A stretch of DNA of 31,074 bases from JAHCHG01 sp041745765 (GTDB taxonomy: Bacteria > Acidobacteriota > Blastocatellia > Pyrinomonadales > Pyrinomonadaceae). The notes below the pieces were generated by a model. The model was given only the letters and a program-made list of their open reading frames with translations, searched no databases and was not told the origin of the DNA. The translations under genes and the position numbers were made by a program. The stretch is taken from NCBI GenBank assembly GCA_041745765.1, contig JBGTIH010000103.1, positions 1 through 31,074 of the forward strand. The letters are read 5' to 3'. Positions 6,549 through 13,733 of this stretch are shown piece after piece (position 1 is the first letter of the stretch; every line of letters begins with the position of its first letter).

Positions 6549-8462
6549 TTACGAGGTCGAAAGTTTCGGTTTCTTTTTCTTTGCCACGACCGGCGCAGGT
6601 TCTTCTTCTGCGGGCGGTTCGGGGGCTTTAACAAAATGATTGATAATTAATTGCTGAACAAAACTGATAATATTTCCGGCAAACCAATACAAAAGCAGAC
6701 CGGCGGGCGCACTCCACATAAAGAAGAGCATCATTACAGGCATCAGATAAATCATCATCTTTTGTTGCATCTGCTGTTCGGGCGTAGTGGGCGCGGGGGT
6801 CGGCGAAAATTTCATCGCTAAAACCATCGAAAGAGCAAAACCGAATTCGAGCAAATGATACGGGTCTCCGGCGGAAAGATCGGGCAACCATAAAAATGAA
6901 GCCTGACGAAAACCGAGTGAAACACTGACCGTAATATAAACCGCAATTAAAAACGGAAACTGCAAGATCATCGGCAGACAGCCACCAATCGGAAGCGCGT
7001 CTTTTGTCATCTTCAATTGCTGCATCTGCAATTCGCGCATTTTCGGATCGTCGTTGGGAATGCCTTTCTTCTGCATTGCCTTCATTTTATCCTGCAACTC
7101 CTTCATTTTAGGAGCGTTAGCCGCACTCTTTTTGAAGGATTTAGAGGAAAACCAACGAAGCGGAAACAGCAAAGAATAAAACAAAAACGTAAAAATGATG
7201 ATTGCGCCGCCGTAATTATGTGTAAAGTTATAAAGAAAATTAAGGGAGTAAGTAATCGGACGAGAAAGCGGTTTTGCTATAAAGCTAAACCAGCCGTAAT
7301 TGATAAAATCTTCAATATCTATCGGTCTGCCGACGGTTTCCGACAAAACTCCGTTATATTGGCTCAGAACAAAATAATCCTTTGTTCCGGTATAAATCTT
7401 CGTGGTCGAACCGTCGGCTGTAACCGGAACAAACGCCGATAATAAATGTCTGGTCTGTTTTGTATAAGGGCTTCGCGTAATCCAACCGAAAATGCTGTTG
7501 TAAACCGGATTTATCTCAACTTCGTATTTTGAAGCGTGAAATTCCAAACCTTGAATCGGTTGAGCAGGAATCGCCGCCATCGCAAAATATGTATCGCCGA
7601 CACCTGCCCAGTCAACATTTCCGGGAACAGCCGTCAGCCCTTGTTCTTTTCCGTCAACTATTGATGCTGAATAAAATCTTTCATTATCGCCGTTGATCGT
7701 TGCCATACCTTCGGGTTCGACCTGATAAAAATTATAAAAATTTACGCCTTGATCGCCGATGCTCGAACCGATTAAAAGTTTTGTGTTTGGAACGGTTTGC
7801 CCGTTTCGGGTTAATTTAATCTGGATGTCGGATAAATAACTGTCGGCACGGAAAATAAAACTTTTGGTAATTTCCAAACCGCCGGCTTCATCTCGCAGAA
7901 TAAAATCAACCTGCTGACTTTGATCGCCGTTAAGCTCTATGTTTTCTTGAATTGCAGAAACTTGATAATTTCTTTGATTCAGAAAATTATCGAGATTTTG
8001 ATCACCTGTCGAAAGCCGAAACGGAACTTCACGAGGCTCTCGTTTTAATGCTTCCGGCGGAATGAGTTCGAGCGGTTTTTTATTTTCTTCGGACGAACCT
8101 TCGGCAAACAAAAGTGTTCCGTTTGTATCATTGAGCGAAACATTTTTCAGCAAAACCCAGCTCGTCGCCACCGCGCCTTTTGAATCGAGTTTTACTTGAT
8201 ACAGCGGCGTTTTAATCGTGATTTCTTTATTCGGAATTTCGTCCGGGGTTTCAGGTACCGGCGGAGCGGTTTGCGGCTGCGCTGTTTCAGTAGCGACGGT
8301 CGCTGCCGTATTTGAATTTACCTGTTCGGTATTGGTATTTGCCGCGTTCGGATCGGGTTTCGGTGGAGGAAACAAATATCCCCAACCGAATAAAACCACC
8401 ATCGAAAGGATCGCGGCGAGCAAAAACCGAACTTGTGTTTCTCTATCTGATCTGTCAGCCAT
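6549..8462 (-). CDS. yidC: Membrane protein insertase YidC
   Basis: A 637-residue inner-membrane insertase that places and folds membrane proteins, alone or with SecYEG. It is the Gram-negative long form. The first membrane helix is at ~12-31 (LLAAILSMVVLFGWGYLF), followed by a Pro/Thr/Asn-rich linker and a large periplasmic beta-sandwich domain (to ~350). The conserved five-helix core starts near 405 (GGAIIIFTFLFYSLLFPL), with the groove arginine in FPLRWFSSKS. The cytoplasmic coiled hairpin (KMKELQDKMKAMQKK) is present. The C-terminus ends in a lysine-rich tail (AKKKKPK) of the kind that contacts ribosomes. It sits 47 bases after yidD in the operon. The gene is complete. Confidence 0.98.
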   Translation of the reverse strand: MADRSDRETQVRFLLAAILSMVVLFGWGYLFPPPKPDPNAANTNTEQVNSNTAATVATETAQPQTAPPVPETPDEIPNKEITIKTPLYQVKLDSKGAVATSWVLLKNVSLNDTNGTLLFAEGSSEENKKPLELIPPEALKREPREVPFRLSTGDQNLDNFLNQRNYQVSAIQENIELNGDQSQQVDFILRDEAGGLEITKSFIFRADSYLSDIQIKLTRNGQTVPNTKLLIGSSIGDQGVNFYNFYQVEPEGMATINGDNERFYSASIVDGKEQGLTAVPGNVDWAGVGDTYFAMAAIPAQPIQGLEFHASKYEVEINPVYNSIFGWITRSPYTKQTRHLLSAFVPVTADGSTTKIYTGTKDYFVLSQYNGVLSETVGRPIDIEDFINYGWFSFIAKPLSRPITYSLNFLYNFTHNYGGAIIIFTFLFYSLLFPLRWFSSKSFKKSAANAPKMKELQDKMKAMQKKGIPNDDPKMRELQMQQLKMTKDALPIGGCLPMILQFPFLIAVYITVSVSLGFRQASFLWLPDLSAGDPYHLLEFGFALSMVLAMKFSPTPAPTTPEQQMQQKMMIYLMPVMMLFFMWSAPAGLLLYWFAGNIISFVQQLIINHFVKAPEPPAEEEPAPVVAKKKKPKLSTS

Positions 8463-8509
8463 TTTTTTTGTTTGTGATTTACAATTATAACTATCTGTAA
8501 ATACTAAAA

Positions 8510-8719
8510 TTATTTAACGGGATCGTGTCCGCCTTTGCAAAAAGGCTGACAGCGCAGTATGCGTGTAAATCCCATCCAGGAGCCGCGAGTCGCGCCGTAT
8601 TTTTCGACCGCTTCCATCGCGTAGGTCGAACAACTCGGCGTAAAACGGCACGAAGGCGGTAAAAAAGGCGAAATCCACGATTTGTAAAAGCGCAAAAAAT
8701 CTAAAATTAAAAACTTCAT
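8510..8719 (-). CDS. yidD: Membrane protein insertion efficiency factor YidD
   Basis: A 69-residue YidD-family protein, a small membrane-associated factor that helps YidC-dependent insertion. The hallmark motif is clear: an amphipathic start (FLRFYKSWISPFLPPSCRF), then PSCSTYAMEAVEKYG, then RILRCQPFCKGGHDPV, with the conserved cysteines. Its ATG overlaps the rnpA stop codon (ATGA), so translation is probably coupled to rnpA. Confidence 0.95.
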   Translation of the reverse strand: MKFLILDFLRFYKSWISPFLPPSCRFTPSCSTYAMEAVEKYGATRGSWMGFTRILRCQPFCKGGHDPVK

Positions 8720-9267
8720 TTTGCTTCCCTTACGACGCTTTCTTCGCCTTTGCCTAGTTCTGATTCTCTAACCCGCGCAACGATTTGCCGAAATTCTTCT
8801 AAAGGTTTATCGAGTTTGACTTTAAGTAAATTGCGGCGGGCATTTAAAACCCAATCAAAATTTACTTGTAATTCGTTTAACTCCGCTTTGCTCAAACGAA
8901 AGGCTTCGCGAAGCAGACGTTTTGCACGATTTCTTTGAACTGCTTTTCCGACCGCTTTTTTAGAAGCCGTAATGCCCAAACGCTGAAAAGACGTTTCCGA
9001 CGGCATAATAAAAACCGTCATAAAACGCCCTTCGATTCGCTTTCCTTTTGCATAAACCTTTTGAAACTCGCGCGGTTTACGCAAACGATTTTCCTTCGGC
9101 AGCCCGAAATTTAATAGTGGAACGGCGTTAATCTCTTGCGTCCTTTCGCCCTGCGGCGTTTGATTACGTTGCGTCCCGATGCTGTTTTCATTCTCGATCT
9201 GAAGCCGTGTTTTTTGGCACGGCGGCGATTGTTTGGTTGAAATGTTCTCTTTGGCATAATTACTCAT
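8716..9267 (-). CDS. rnpA: RNase P protein component, with long N-terminal extension containing rpmH in another frame
   Basis: This is the protein subunit of RNase P, which assists the catalytic RNA in cutting tRNA 5' leaders. The conserved body begins at FGLPKENRLRKPREFQKVY and includes RLGITASKKAVGKAV and the signature QRNRAKRLLREAFR. The frame is open ~60 codons further upstream, across the whole of rpmH. Two starts are plausible. An ATG at 9267 gives 183 residues and starts 10 bases before the rpmH ATG, so both would share one ribosome binding site. A TTG at 9084, with AAGGA 7 bases upstream, gives 122 residues but removes the first conserved residues (LPKENR). A still earlier TTG at 9312 lies upstream of the predicted transcription start and is unlikely. 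I prefer the long form for conservation reasons, with moderate certainty. The stop overlaps the yidD start. Confidence 0.85.
   Translation of the reverse strand: MSNYAKENISTKQSPPCQKTRLQIENENSIGTQRNQTPQGERTQEINAVPLLNFGLPKENRLRKPREFQKVYAKGKRIEGRFMTVFIMPSETSFQRLGITASKKAVGKAVQRNRAKRLLREAFRLSKAELNELQVNFDWVLNARRNLLKVKLDKPLEEFRQIVARVRESELGKGEESVVREAK
9111..9257 (-). CDS. rpmH: 50S ribosomal protein L34
   Basis: A 48-residue very basic protein with the L34 consensus: MPKRTFQPNNRRRAKKHGFR at the start, then SRMKTASGRNVIKRRRAKGR and KRLT. L34 is a structural protein of the large ribosomal subunit. GAGGAG (9268-9273) lies 10 bases before the ATG. The gene sits in its usual place, first in the operon and next to rnpA. 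Unusually, the whole gene is covered by the open rnpA frame, offset by one base. A strong promoter lies 37-65 bases upstream. Confidence 0.95.
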   Translation of the reverse strand: MPKRTFQPNNRRRAKKHGFRSRMKTASGRNVIKRRRAKGRKRLTPFHY

Positions 9268-9293
9268 CTCCTCACTCAAAAGTGAAACTTTAG

Positions 9294-9322
9294 ATTTTAT
9301 GTATATTTTCAAGCCTTGTCAA
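9294..9322 (-). promoter_or_regulatory. Sigma-70-type promoter of the rpmH operon
   Basis: On the minus strand TTGACA (9317-9322) and TAAAAT (9294-9299) are separated by 17 bases, close to the ideal vegetative promoter. Transcription would start near 9287, about 30 bases before the rpmH ATG. This would drive rpmH, rnpA, yidD, yidC, khpB and mnmE. Confidence 0.75.
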
Positions 9323-9387
9323 AGCGAAATTGGAAAAATAGGCGTAAATTATCGCCACAAATCAAAAGTTGCTGCGTTTAATCTCAA

Positions 9388-9555
9388 ATGGGATTATTTA
9401 CAGGATTATTAGATTTATTAGCGTGGTTCGTGGTTTATGGATTTATGTTTGTCTTCATTTTCTTTCTGGTATTTACGGTTGCGATGAGAGATCGGGATAC
9501 AAAATTAAAAATTCGAGAAGTTACGCAGAATGTTATAAAATTGCTTTTTCGATGA
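9388..9555 (+). CDS. Possible 55-residue single-pass membrane protein
   Basis: An ATG-started frame with one long hydrophobic segment (residues ~9-33, WFVVYGFMFVFIFFLVFTV) followed by a charged tail (RDRDTKLKIREVTQ). It overlaps the 3' end of purN on the other strand by 23 bases. No ribosome binding site is visible, and A/T-rich DNA often gives hydrophobic frames by chance, so this is a weak call. Confidence 0.3.
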   Translation: MGLFTGLLDLLAWFVVYGFMFVFIFFLVFTVAMRDRDTKLKIREVTQNVIKLLFR

Positions 9556-10141
9556 TTTTGCGTCCGACGATCTCGTAATTTCCTTCCACGATTTTCTTCA
9601 CCGATTCGATATAAAGCGCGTGTTCATATTTTAAAATCCGCACTGAAAGAGTTTCCGCCGTATCCTCGTCTTTTACTTCAACCGTCTTTTGCGCGATGAT
9701 CGCGCCGTGATCGAGATGTTCGTCAACAAAATGAACCGTGCAGCCCGAAACCTTTACGCCGTATTCAATCGCCTGTTTCTGCGCGTCCAAACCGGGAAAC
9801 GCTGGAAGAAGACTCGGGTGAATATTCGTGATTCGATTCGGAAAAGCTTTGATAAAACCCTTTGATAAAAGCCGCATATAACCCGCCAGACAAACGAGTT
9901 CAACGCCGCGCTTTTTTAATTCGCCGATTATTTCCGCATCGTGTTCTTCACGCGAACGCTTATTTCGAGAGATGCAAACCGTTTCAATTCCGTGCGTCCG
10001 GGCTTTTTCCAAGCCCTGTGCGCTTTTTTTGTCGCTGATTACAACCACGACTTCAGAATCGGGTATAAAACCGCTCTGCACCGCTTCCGCGATTGCCGAC
10101 ATATTCGAACCGCGTCCTGAAATTAAAATACCGATTTTCAT
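9533..10141 (-). CDS. purN: Phosphoribosylglycinamide formyltransferase PurN
   Basis: A 202-residue enzyme of purine synthesis that moves a formyl group from 10-formyltetrahydrofolate to GAR, giving FGAR. The start GILISGRGSNM is the phosphate-binding loop. The catalytic triad is in place at the same numbers as in E. coli: N106 and H108 (ITNIHPSLLPAFPG) and D144 (HLDHGAIIAQ). It stands alone, not in a pur operon, six bases after the broken HNH gene and in the same direction. The gene is complete, and length and start fit the family. Confidence 0.97.
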   Translation of the reverse strand: MKIGILISGRGSNMSAIAEAVQSGFIPDSEVVVVISDKKSAQGLEKARTHGIETVCISRNKRSREEHDAEIIGELKKRGVELVCLAGYMRLLSKGFIKAFPNRITNIHPSLLPAFPGLDAQKQAIEYGVKVSGCTVHFVDEHLDHGAIIAQKTVEVKDEDTAETLSVRILKYEHALYIESVKKIVEGNYEIVGRKIIEKAIL

Positions 10142-10147
10142 AAATTC

Positions 10148-10566
10148 TCAATCTTCGGGCGGATACCAGCCAACGCCGACCCGATATGTTCTTGTTTCTA
10201 AAGCTAACTGATTATTGACTTTAAGAGCATTAACCGTTGCACGTCCACATATTGTTTTACCCATAATTGTTGCTTTATCCGAATCGAATTCAAAATGTAT
10301 TTTCCATTTTTGTTTTCTGGGATTGAAAATTGGAATTTTTCTTTTAGTCTTCGGACTCAACGCCGTGCGTTTGCTTTTAAAGGTGTTACAAAAAGGACAT
10401 GCCAGCCATAAATTTTCTTTTGTTGATGTTCCGCCTTTAGCGCGTGGAAAATATGCTCTATCTCTAGCCAAGCCAGAATGTATTTTTGTTTGTCCAAGCA
10501 ATAACCGCAACGATTTTTGGCTTCGTTGCGGATTTCTTTGTCTAATTTTTTCGGAAGTTTGCTCAT
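10148..10566 (-). pseudogene. HNH endonuclease, frameshifted
   Basis: Two overlapping frames together make one HNH nuclease of ~139 residues. The first (from ATG 10566) gives KNRCGYCL and WLEIEHIF. The second gives PRAKGGTSTKENLWLACPFC, then a GRATVNALKVNNQ segment and the C-terminal GVGWYPPED. Joined after EHIF they restore the zinc-binding C-x2-C / C-x2-C pair and the H of the HNH fold. The break is at a run of four A (10448-10451); one extra base there would restore the frame. This is either a real inactivating deletion or a homopolymer sequencing error. Its start overlaps the stop of the upstream small gene (ATGA), so the two form a pair, a pairing I recall from cyanobacterial genomes. 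Confidence 0.75.
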
Positions 10567-10928
10567 TTTAAATCGTCGGGAGTTTTAATTAAACCGCGCT
10601 GAACGGCTTCATAAATTCCTTGAGATTTTCGCAAATTTCCGACTTGGTAAACTCTAAATAAAGCGTCTAACTCGTTTTTCTCAAGCGGTGTAATTACGTC
10701 TTCACGTTGTTTTTCAAGCAATTGACTCATCCGCGCATTTTCGGCTTCGGACATTTTCATATTAGCCACCGCTAAAACTTCTTCATCCGAACAATTAATC
10801 AAAGTCCTTTCCAAACTTTCTGTTTCTTCATCAACAGCTTTGCGAACCGCATTTTTGACAAATTCCGCAACGCTTTTCTTATTTGCACGCGCGAGTCGGG
10901 AAACATTTTGATACAAACTTTCAGGCAA
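10563..10928 (-). CDS. Ribbon-helix-helix protein paired with the HNH gene, N-terminus frameshifted
   Basis: As it stands the frame begins at a TTG (10928) and gives 121 residues. The start resembles a ribbon-helix-helix DNA-binding domain missing its beta strand (LPESLYQNVSRLARANKKSV, then FVKNAVRKAV). The C-terminal half (SDEEVLAVANMKMSEAENAR, then SQLLEKQRE, ending in YEAVQRGLIKTP) matches a family of small proteins encoded next to HNH nucleases. Upstream, an ATG at 10950 with GGAG nine bases before it reads MEISVK in another frame. A tandem AATT duplication (10927-10934) separates the two. Removing one copy gives a perfect ribbon-helix-helix start. The gene is probably decayed or mis-sequenced; an antitoxin-like role is inferred only. 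Confidence 0.65.
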   Translation of the reverse strand: MPESLYQNVSRLARANKKSVAEFVKNAVRKAVDEETESLERTLINCSDEEVLAVANMKMSEAENARMSQLLEKQREDVITPLEKNELDALFRVYQVGNLRKSQGIYEAVQRGLIKTPDDLK

Positions 10929-11065
10929 TTAATTTTACGCTGATTTCCATAAACTAAAACTCCGAAATAATTTTAACACGAAAAATACTTCGACAGAAAA
11001 ATAAAATAAAATGCCGCCTTTGAATGTTAAGCAGGTGGCATAAATAATCAGGTAGTTTAAAAAGT

Positions 11066-11142
11066 TTTGGAGCGCGCGCGTCTACGCGGCTTTTTCCGCC
11101 GTGCTTCTCTGGCGGTTGCCGCCTAAAGGCGCGCGCTCCAAA
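11066..11142. repeat. Palindromic REP-like element
   Basis: Perfect 14-bp arms, TTTGGAGCGCGCGC (11066-11079) and its complement (11129-11142), enclose about 49 bases. The interior has smaller hairpins of its own (GCGG/CCGC and GGCGG/CCGCC). It is very G+C-rich in an A/T-rich intergenic stretch. It looks like a dispersed REP or BIME-type repeat; a copy number cannot be determined from one window. The frame running through it encodes nothing recognisable. Confidence 0.7.
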
Positions 11143-11597
11143 CATAAATCGAAAATCTTTCATTACTTTTGCTCACTTGCTCAGATTGACTGATAATCAC
11201 CAGATGCCGAACTTGAACAGTTAAACCAAAGGTTTCACGCGCAAACAAAAAGTGATAAAATATCCATTGAAACGAGATTGTTTTCAGTTGAAATATTCGT
11301 GCAAAAAATTAAATCTACTAAAAAAATCGTTTCACTCTATTTCATCTCACATTTTTAAACATCTTTTGGAGAAGGTATTGTTATAAAAAAATCGTAACTG
11401 AATAGGTCTTTGGCTTTTGGTCTTGGGTCTTTGAAAAAGTCTTTTCAATAAAAGCACCTTATTTTGAAACGACACTCAGAACATCAGAGCAAAAATCAAA
11501 GACCAAAAGCCAAAGACCAAAGACCTATTCAGCTACAAAAAATCAATTAAAATCTGTGTTTATCTGTGGATAAAATTTCTTTCGGAGAAAATCGAAA
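11143..11597. other. Gene-free stretch between the decayed HNH pair and the tail-anchored protein
   Basis: About 455 bases with no credible gene on either strand. The only clear structure is the inverted repeat at 11398-11532. Outside it the sequence is A/T-rich with scattered T- and A-runs and no recognised RNA gene. The promoter for the gene at 11598 should lie in the last 60 bases, but I see no convincing pair of boxes. Confidence 0.5.
11398..11532. repeat. 135-bp inverted repeat with 36-bp imperfect arms
   Basis: Arms at 11398-11433 and 11497-11532 match at 31 of 36 positions when one is reversed, with the outer 16 bases (CTGAATAGGTCTTTGG) identical. The arms are built from low-complexity words such as TCTTTGG and TTTTGGTC. 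The 63-base centre is unrelated. It could fold into one long hairpin in RNA, or be a small non-autonomous mobile repeat. No target-site duplication is evident. Confidence 0.65.
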
Positions 11598-12002
11598 ATG
11601 CAAGACGAAAAAAAAGAACTTGTTCCGAAAAAGCAGACGCTTTTTCCTTTAACGCCGGACGACATTGTTGATAATGCGCTGCAAAATCTGGACGAAAAGC
11701 AGGCACAGCAGGTTACTCAAAAGGCTGCTGATGAAATCGTGCGAATGGCGGTCGAGAAACGCAAAGCCGAATATAAAACGGTCGCCGCGCAGGAAGAAAT
11801 GCACAATCTCATCAAAAACGCCGATCTTCTCGATAAATCGGTAAGCAATTATAAGATCAACAGTACGTTTGAAACCGCTTCCGGCACGACGAATGTCGAG
11901 ATTCAAAAATCCGATTCCGCTTCTACGCCGCCCAATTATACTTTGATCGCTTTAGGCGTTTTAATATTGCTCGCGTTGGCGGTTTTTTTGATTCTCAGAT
12001 AA
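11598..12002 (+). CDS. Small tail-anchored membrane protein of unknown function
   Basis: A 134-residue protein I do not recognise. Residues 1-95 are soluble, Lys/Glu/Gln-rich and probably helical (NLDEKQAQQVTQKAADEIVR). Residues ~96-112 are a Ser/Thr/Pro linker. The last ~20 residues are one membrane helix (TLIALGVLILLALAVFLILR) ending almost at the C-terminus, so the protein is probably tail-anchored with its body in the cytoplasm. GGAG lies 10 bases before the ATG. The next gene (YdcF family) begins within 90 bases in the same direction. Confidence 0.75.
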   Translation: MQDEKKELVPKKQTLFPLTPDDIVDNALQNLDEKQAQQVTQKAADEIVRMAVEKRKAEYKTVAAQEEMHNLIKNADLLDKSVSNYKINSTFETASGTTNVEIQKSDSASTPPNYTLIALGVLILLALAVFLILR

Positions 12003-12088
12003 AAAAGCCGAACGCGTCTTAAATTTGGAAGGTGGAAACCGGAACCGGAATTTGAAATGGTATTGGTTGGAAGCAATTTATAATCTTT

Positions 12089-12751
12089 TTGCACGAACTA
12101 TTTACAGCAGCTAAAAAAGTGAAAAAGCGAACTCGGATTTTCAAAGTTTTAATCGTAATCCTTATATCATTTTTGGTCTGGGTTTTTGCTGCGCCGTTTT
12201 TGGCAAAAAGTTTAATTGTTGAAAAACCTTTACTTAAAGCCGATGCGATTTTAGTTCTCGGCGGTTCATCTGTCTATATCGAGCGGACTCAGAAAGCCGC
12301 ACTGCTTTATAAACAAGGTGTTGCGCCGAAGGTTTTTTTAACTGACGACGGCGGAAAAGCCGGTTGGTCACAAATTGAAAAAAGAAATCCGCCATTTGTT
12401 GAACTGGCGAAAAAAGAATTGATCGCGCAAGGCGTTCCGGCGGACACAATCGAAATTCTCCAACCGCAAGTTTCGGGAACATTTTCCGAAGTCGAAGTTT
12501 TGCTTGAAAAAACCCGTAAAGATAATCTAAAATCTTTTGTCATCGTAACTTCCGCTTATCACACGCGGCGTGCGCTCCGGATTTTTGAGAAAGTTTTTGC
12601 CGGACAAAATCTGCAAACCGAAATCGGTATTTCGCCCGCACTGACCGGACAGCAAACTCCAACGCTTTCGGCGTGGCGGCTCTCGCCAAAAGACTGGAAA
12701 TTTGTTGCTGAAGAATATGTGAAAACTTTAGGCTATTGGATATATTATTAA
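12089..12751 (+). CDS. YdcF/SanA-family (DUF218) membrane-anchored protein
   Basis: A protein of up to 220 residues of the DUF218 family, which includes E. coli YdcF, SanA and ElyC, linked to envelope integrity and peptidoglycan or lipid-carrier metabolism. One N-terminal membrane helix (FKVLIVILISFLVWVFAAPF) is followed by a periplasmic DUF218 domain with ADAILVLGG, the helix ERTQKAALLYKQGVAPKVFL, the conserved SGTFSEVEVL, and VTSAYHTRRALRIFEK. The start is uncertain. The TTG at 12089 gives the longest form. A GTG at 12119 is 10 codons in, and a TATAAT at 12079-12084 could place the transcript start between them. The downstream methyltransferase starts 42 bases after the stop codon. Confidence 0.85.
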   Translation: MHELFTAAKKVKKRTRIFKVLIVILISFLVWVFAAPFLAKSLIVEKPLLKADAILVLGGSSVYIERTQKAALLYKQGVAPKVFLTDDGGKAGWSQIEKRNPPFVELAKKELIAQGVPADTIEILQPQVSGTFSEVEVLLEKTRKDNLKSFVIVTSAYHTRRALRIFEKVFAGQNLQTEIGISPALTGQQTPTLSAWRLSPKDWKFVAEEYVKTLGYWIYY

Positions 12752-12792
12752 CTCGGTTTAACTTTTATCGCACAGGAAGGCAAAGTTTTTTA

Positions 12793-13668
12793 ATGCCGCA
12801 ACCGGAAATGCAGGAAATAGCACAACAACATCAACAAGAAGTTTTGGACGGCGAAAGATTTGAGTTTGGCAGAAATTGGAGTAATTTTCTCCAACTTCTC
12901 AATGACGAAAGAATTTTGCAAGCCGAAAATTCGCTCAGAGAAATGCTCGAAGTCGAAGATTTACAAGGGAAAACCTTTCTCGACATCGGTTCGGGAAGCG
13001 GACTTTTCAGTCTTGCCGCGCGGCGGCTCGGCGCACGGGTTCATTCTTTTGATTTCGATTCAAGTTCATTTGCCTGCACGAGCGAATTGCGCCGCCGTTA
13101 TTTTCCCGAAGATGCAAATTGGAAGGTTGAACAAGGTTCGGCGTTAGACCGCGAATACGTCGCCTCGCTCGGTAAATTCGACATCGTTTATTCGTGGGGA
13201 GTTTTGCATCACACCGGGAAAATGTGGGAAGTTCTGGAAAATACGGAAATTGCCGTCGCCGATCACGGAAAACTTTTTATCGCCATTTATAACGATACGG
13301 GAAGTCAGGCGGCGCGTTGGAAATGGATCAAGAAAACTTACAATAAACTGCCGAAAATTCTTCAGCCGGTTTTTACGGTTCTGGTTTTTTTACCCGAAGA
13401 ATCTAAAAAAATTTTAACTTCGATTCTTTCGCTCAAGCCCCGCCAATACATCGAATCGTGGACAAAATATAAAGGAAATCGCGGAATGAATCGCTGGCAC
13501 GATATGGTTGATTGGGTCGGCGGTTATCCATACGAAGTTGCTACACCGGACGAGATTTTTGAATTGTATAAAGCAAAAGGTTATTGTTTGACAAAGCTAA
13601 ACTGCGGCTATGTCGGGCTTGGCTGTAATCAATTTGTCTTTGAAAAAGTAAGCACCAACGGTGCGTAA
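12793..13668 (+). CDS. Class I SAM-dependent methyltransferase
   Basis: A 291-residue methyltransferase. The SAM-binding motif I is FLDIGSGSGLFSLAA, followed by the acidic strand end VHSFDFD and, later, FDIVYSWGVLHHTG, which is motif IV-like. The C-terminal third has RGMNRWHDMVDWVGGYPYEV and GLGCNQFVF, as in methyltransferases found in surface-glycan or small-molecule clusters; the substrate cannot be told. The ATG at 12793 was chosen over an upstream in-frame start (12736), which would overlap the previous gene; AGGAAGG lies 12 bases before it. A strong terminator follows, so it ends the YdcF-containing transcription unit. Confidence 0.88.
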   Translation: MPQPEMQEIAQQHQQEVLDGERFEFGRNWSNFLQLLNDERILQAENSLREMLEVEDLQGKTFLDIGSGSGLFSLAARRLGARVHSFDFDSSSFACTSELRRRYFPEDANWKVEQGSALDREYVASLGKFDIVYSWGVLHHTGKMWEVLENTEIAVADHGKLFIAIYNDTGSQAARWKWIKKTYNKLPKILQPVFTVLVFLPEESKKILTSILSLKPRQYIESWTKYKGNRGMNRWHDMVDWVGGYPYEVATPDEIFELYKAKGYCLTKLNCGYVGLGCNQFVFEKVSTNGA

Positions 13669-13686
13669 CATCATAATTTCAGTATA

Positions 13687-13733
13687 AAAAAAAAGAGGAA
13701 TGTAAAATTTTTATTTACATTCCTCTTTTTTTT
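13687..13733. terminator. Strong bidirectional rho-independent terminator
   Basis: Perfect 20-base arms (A-run plus GAGGAATGTAAA, and TTTACATTCCTC plus T-run) surround a 7-base loop (13707-13713). The T-run gives termination rightward and the A-run gives it leftward. It closes the methyltransferase unit. Confidence 0.9.

Noticed and set aside
7017..7442. 141-codon open frame on the plus strand
   Set aside because: It is antisense to yidC and rich in Arg/Lys/Cys, a typical shadow frame.
10954..11163. 69-codon open frame on the minus strand
   Set aside because: Most of it is the palindromic repeat; the peptide is only a translation of that repeat.
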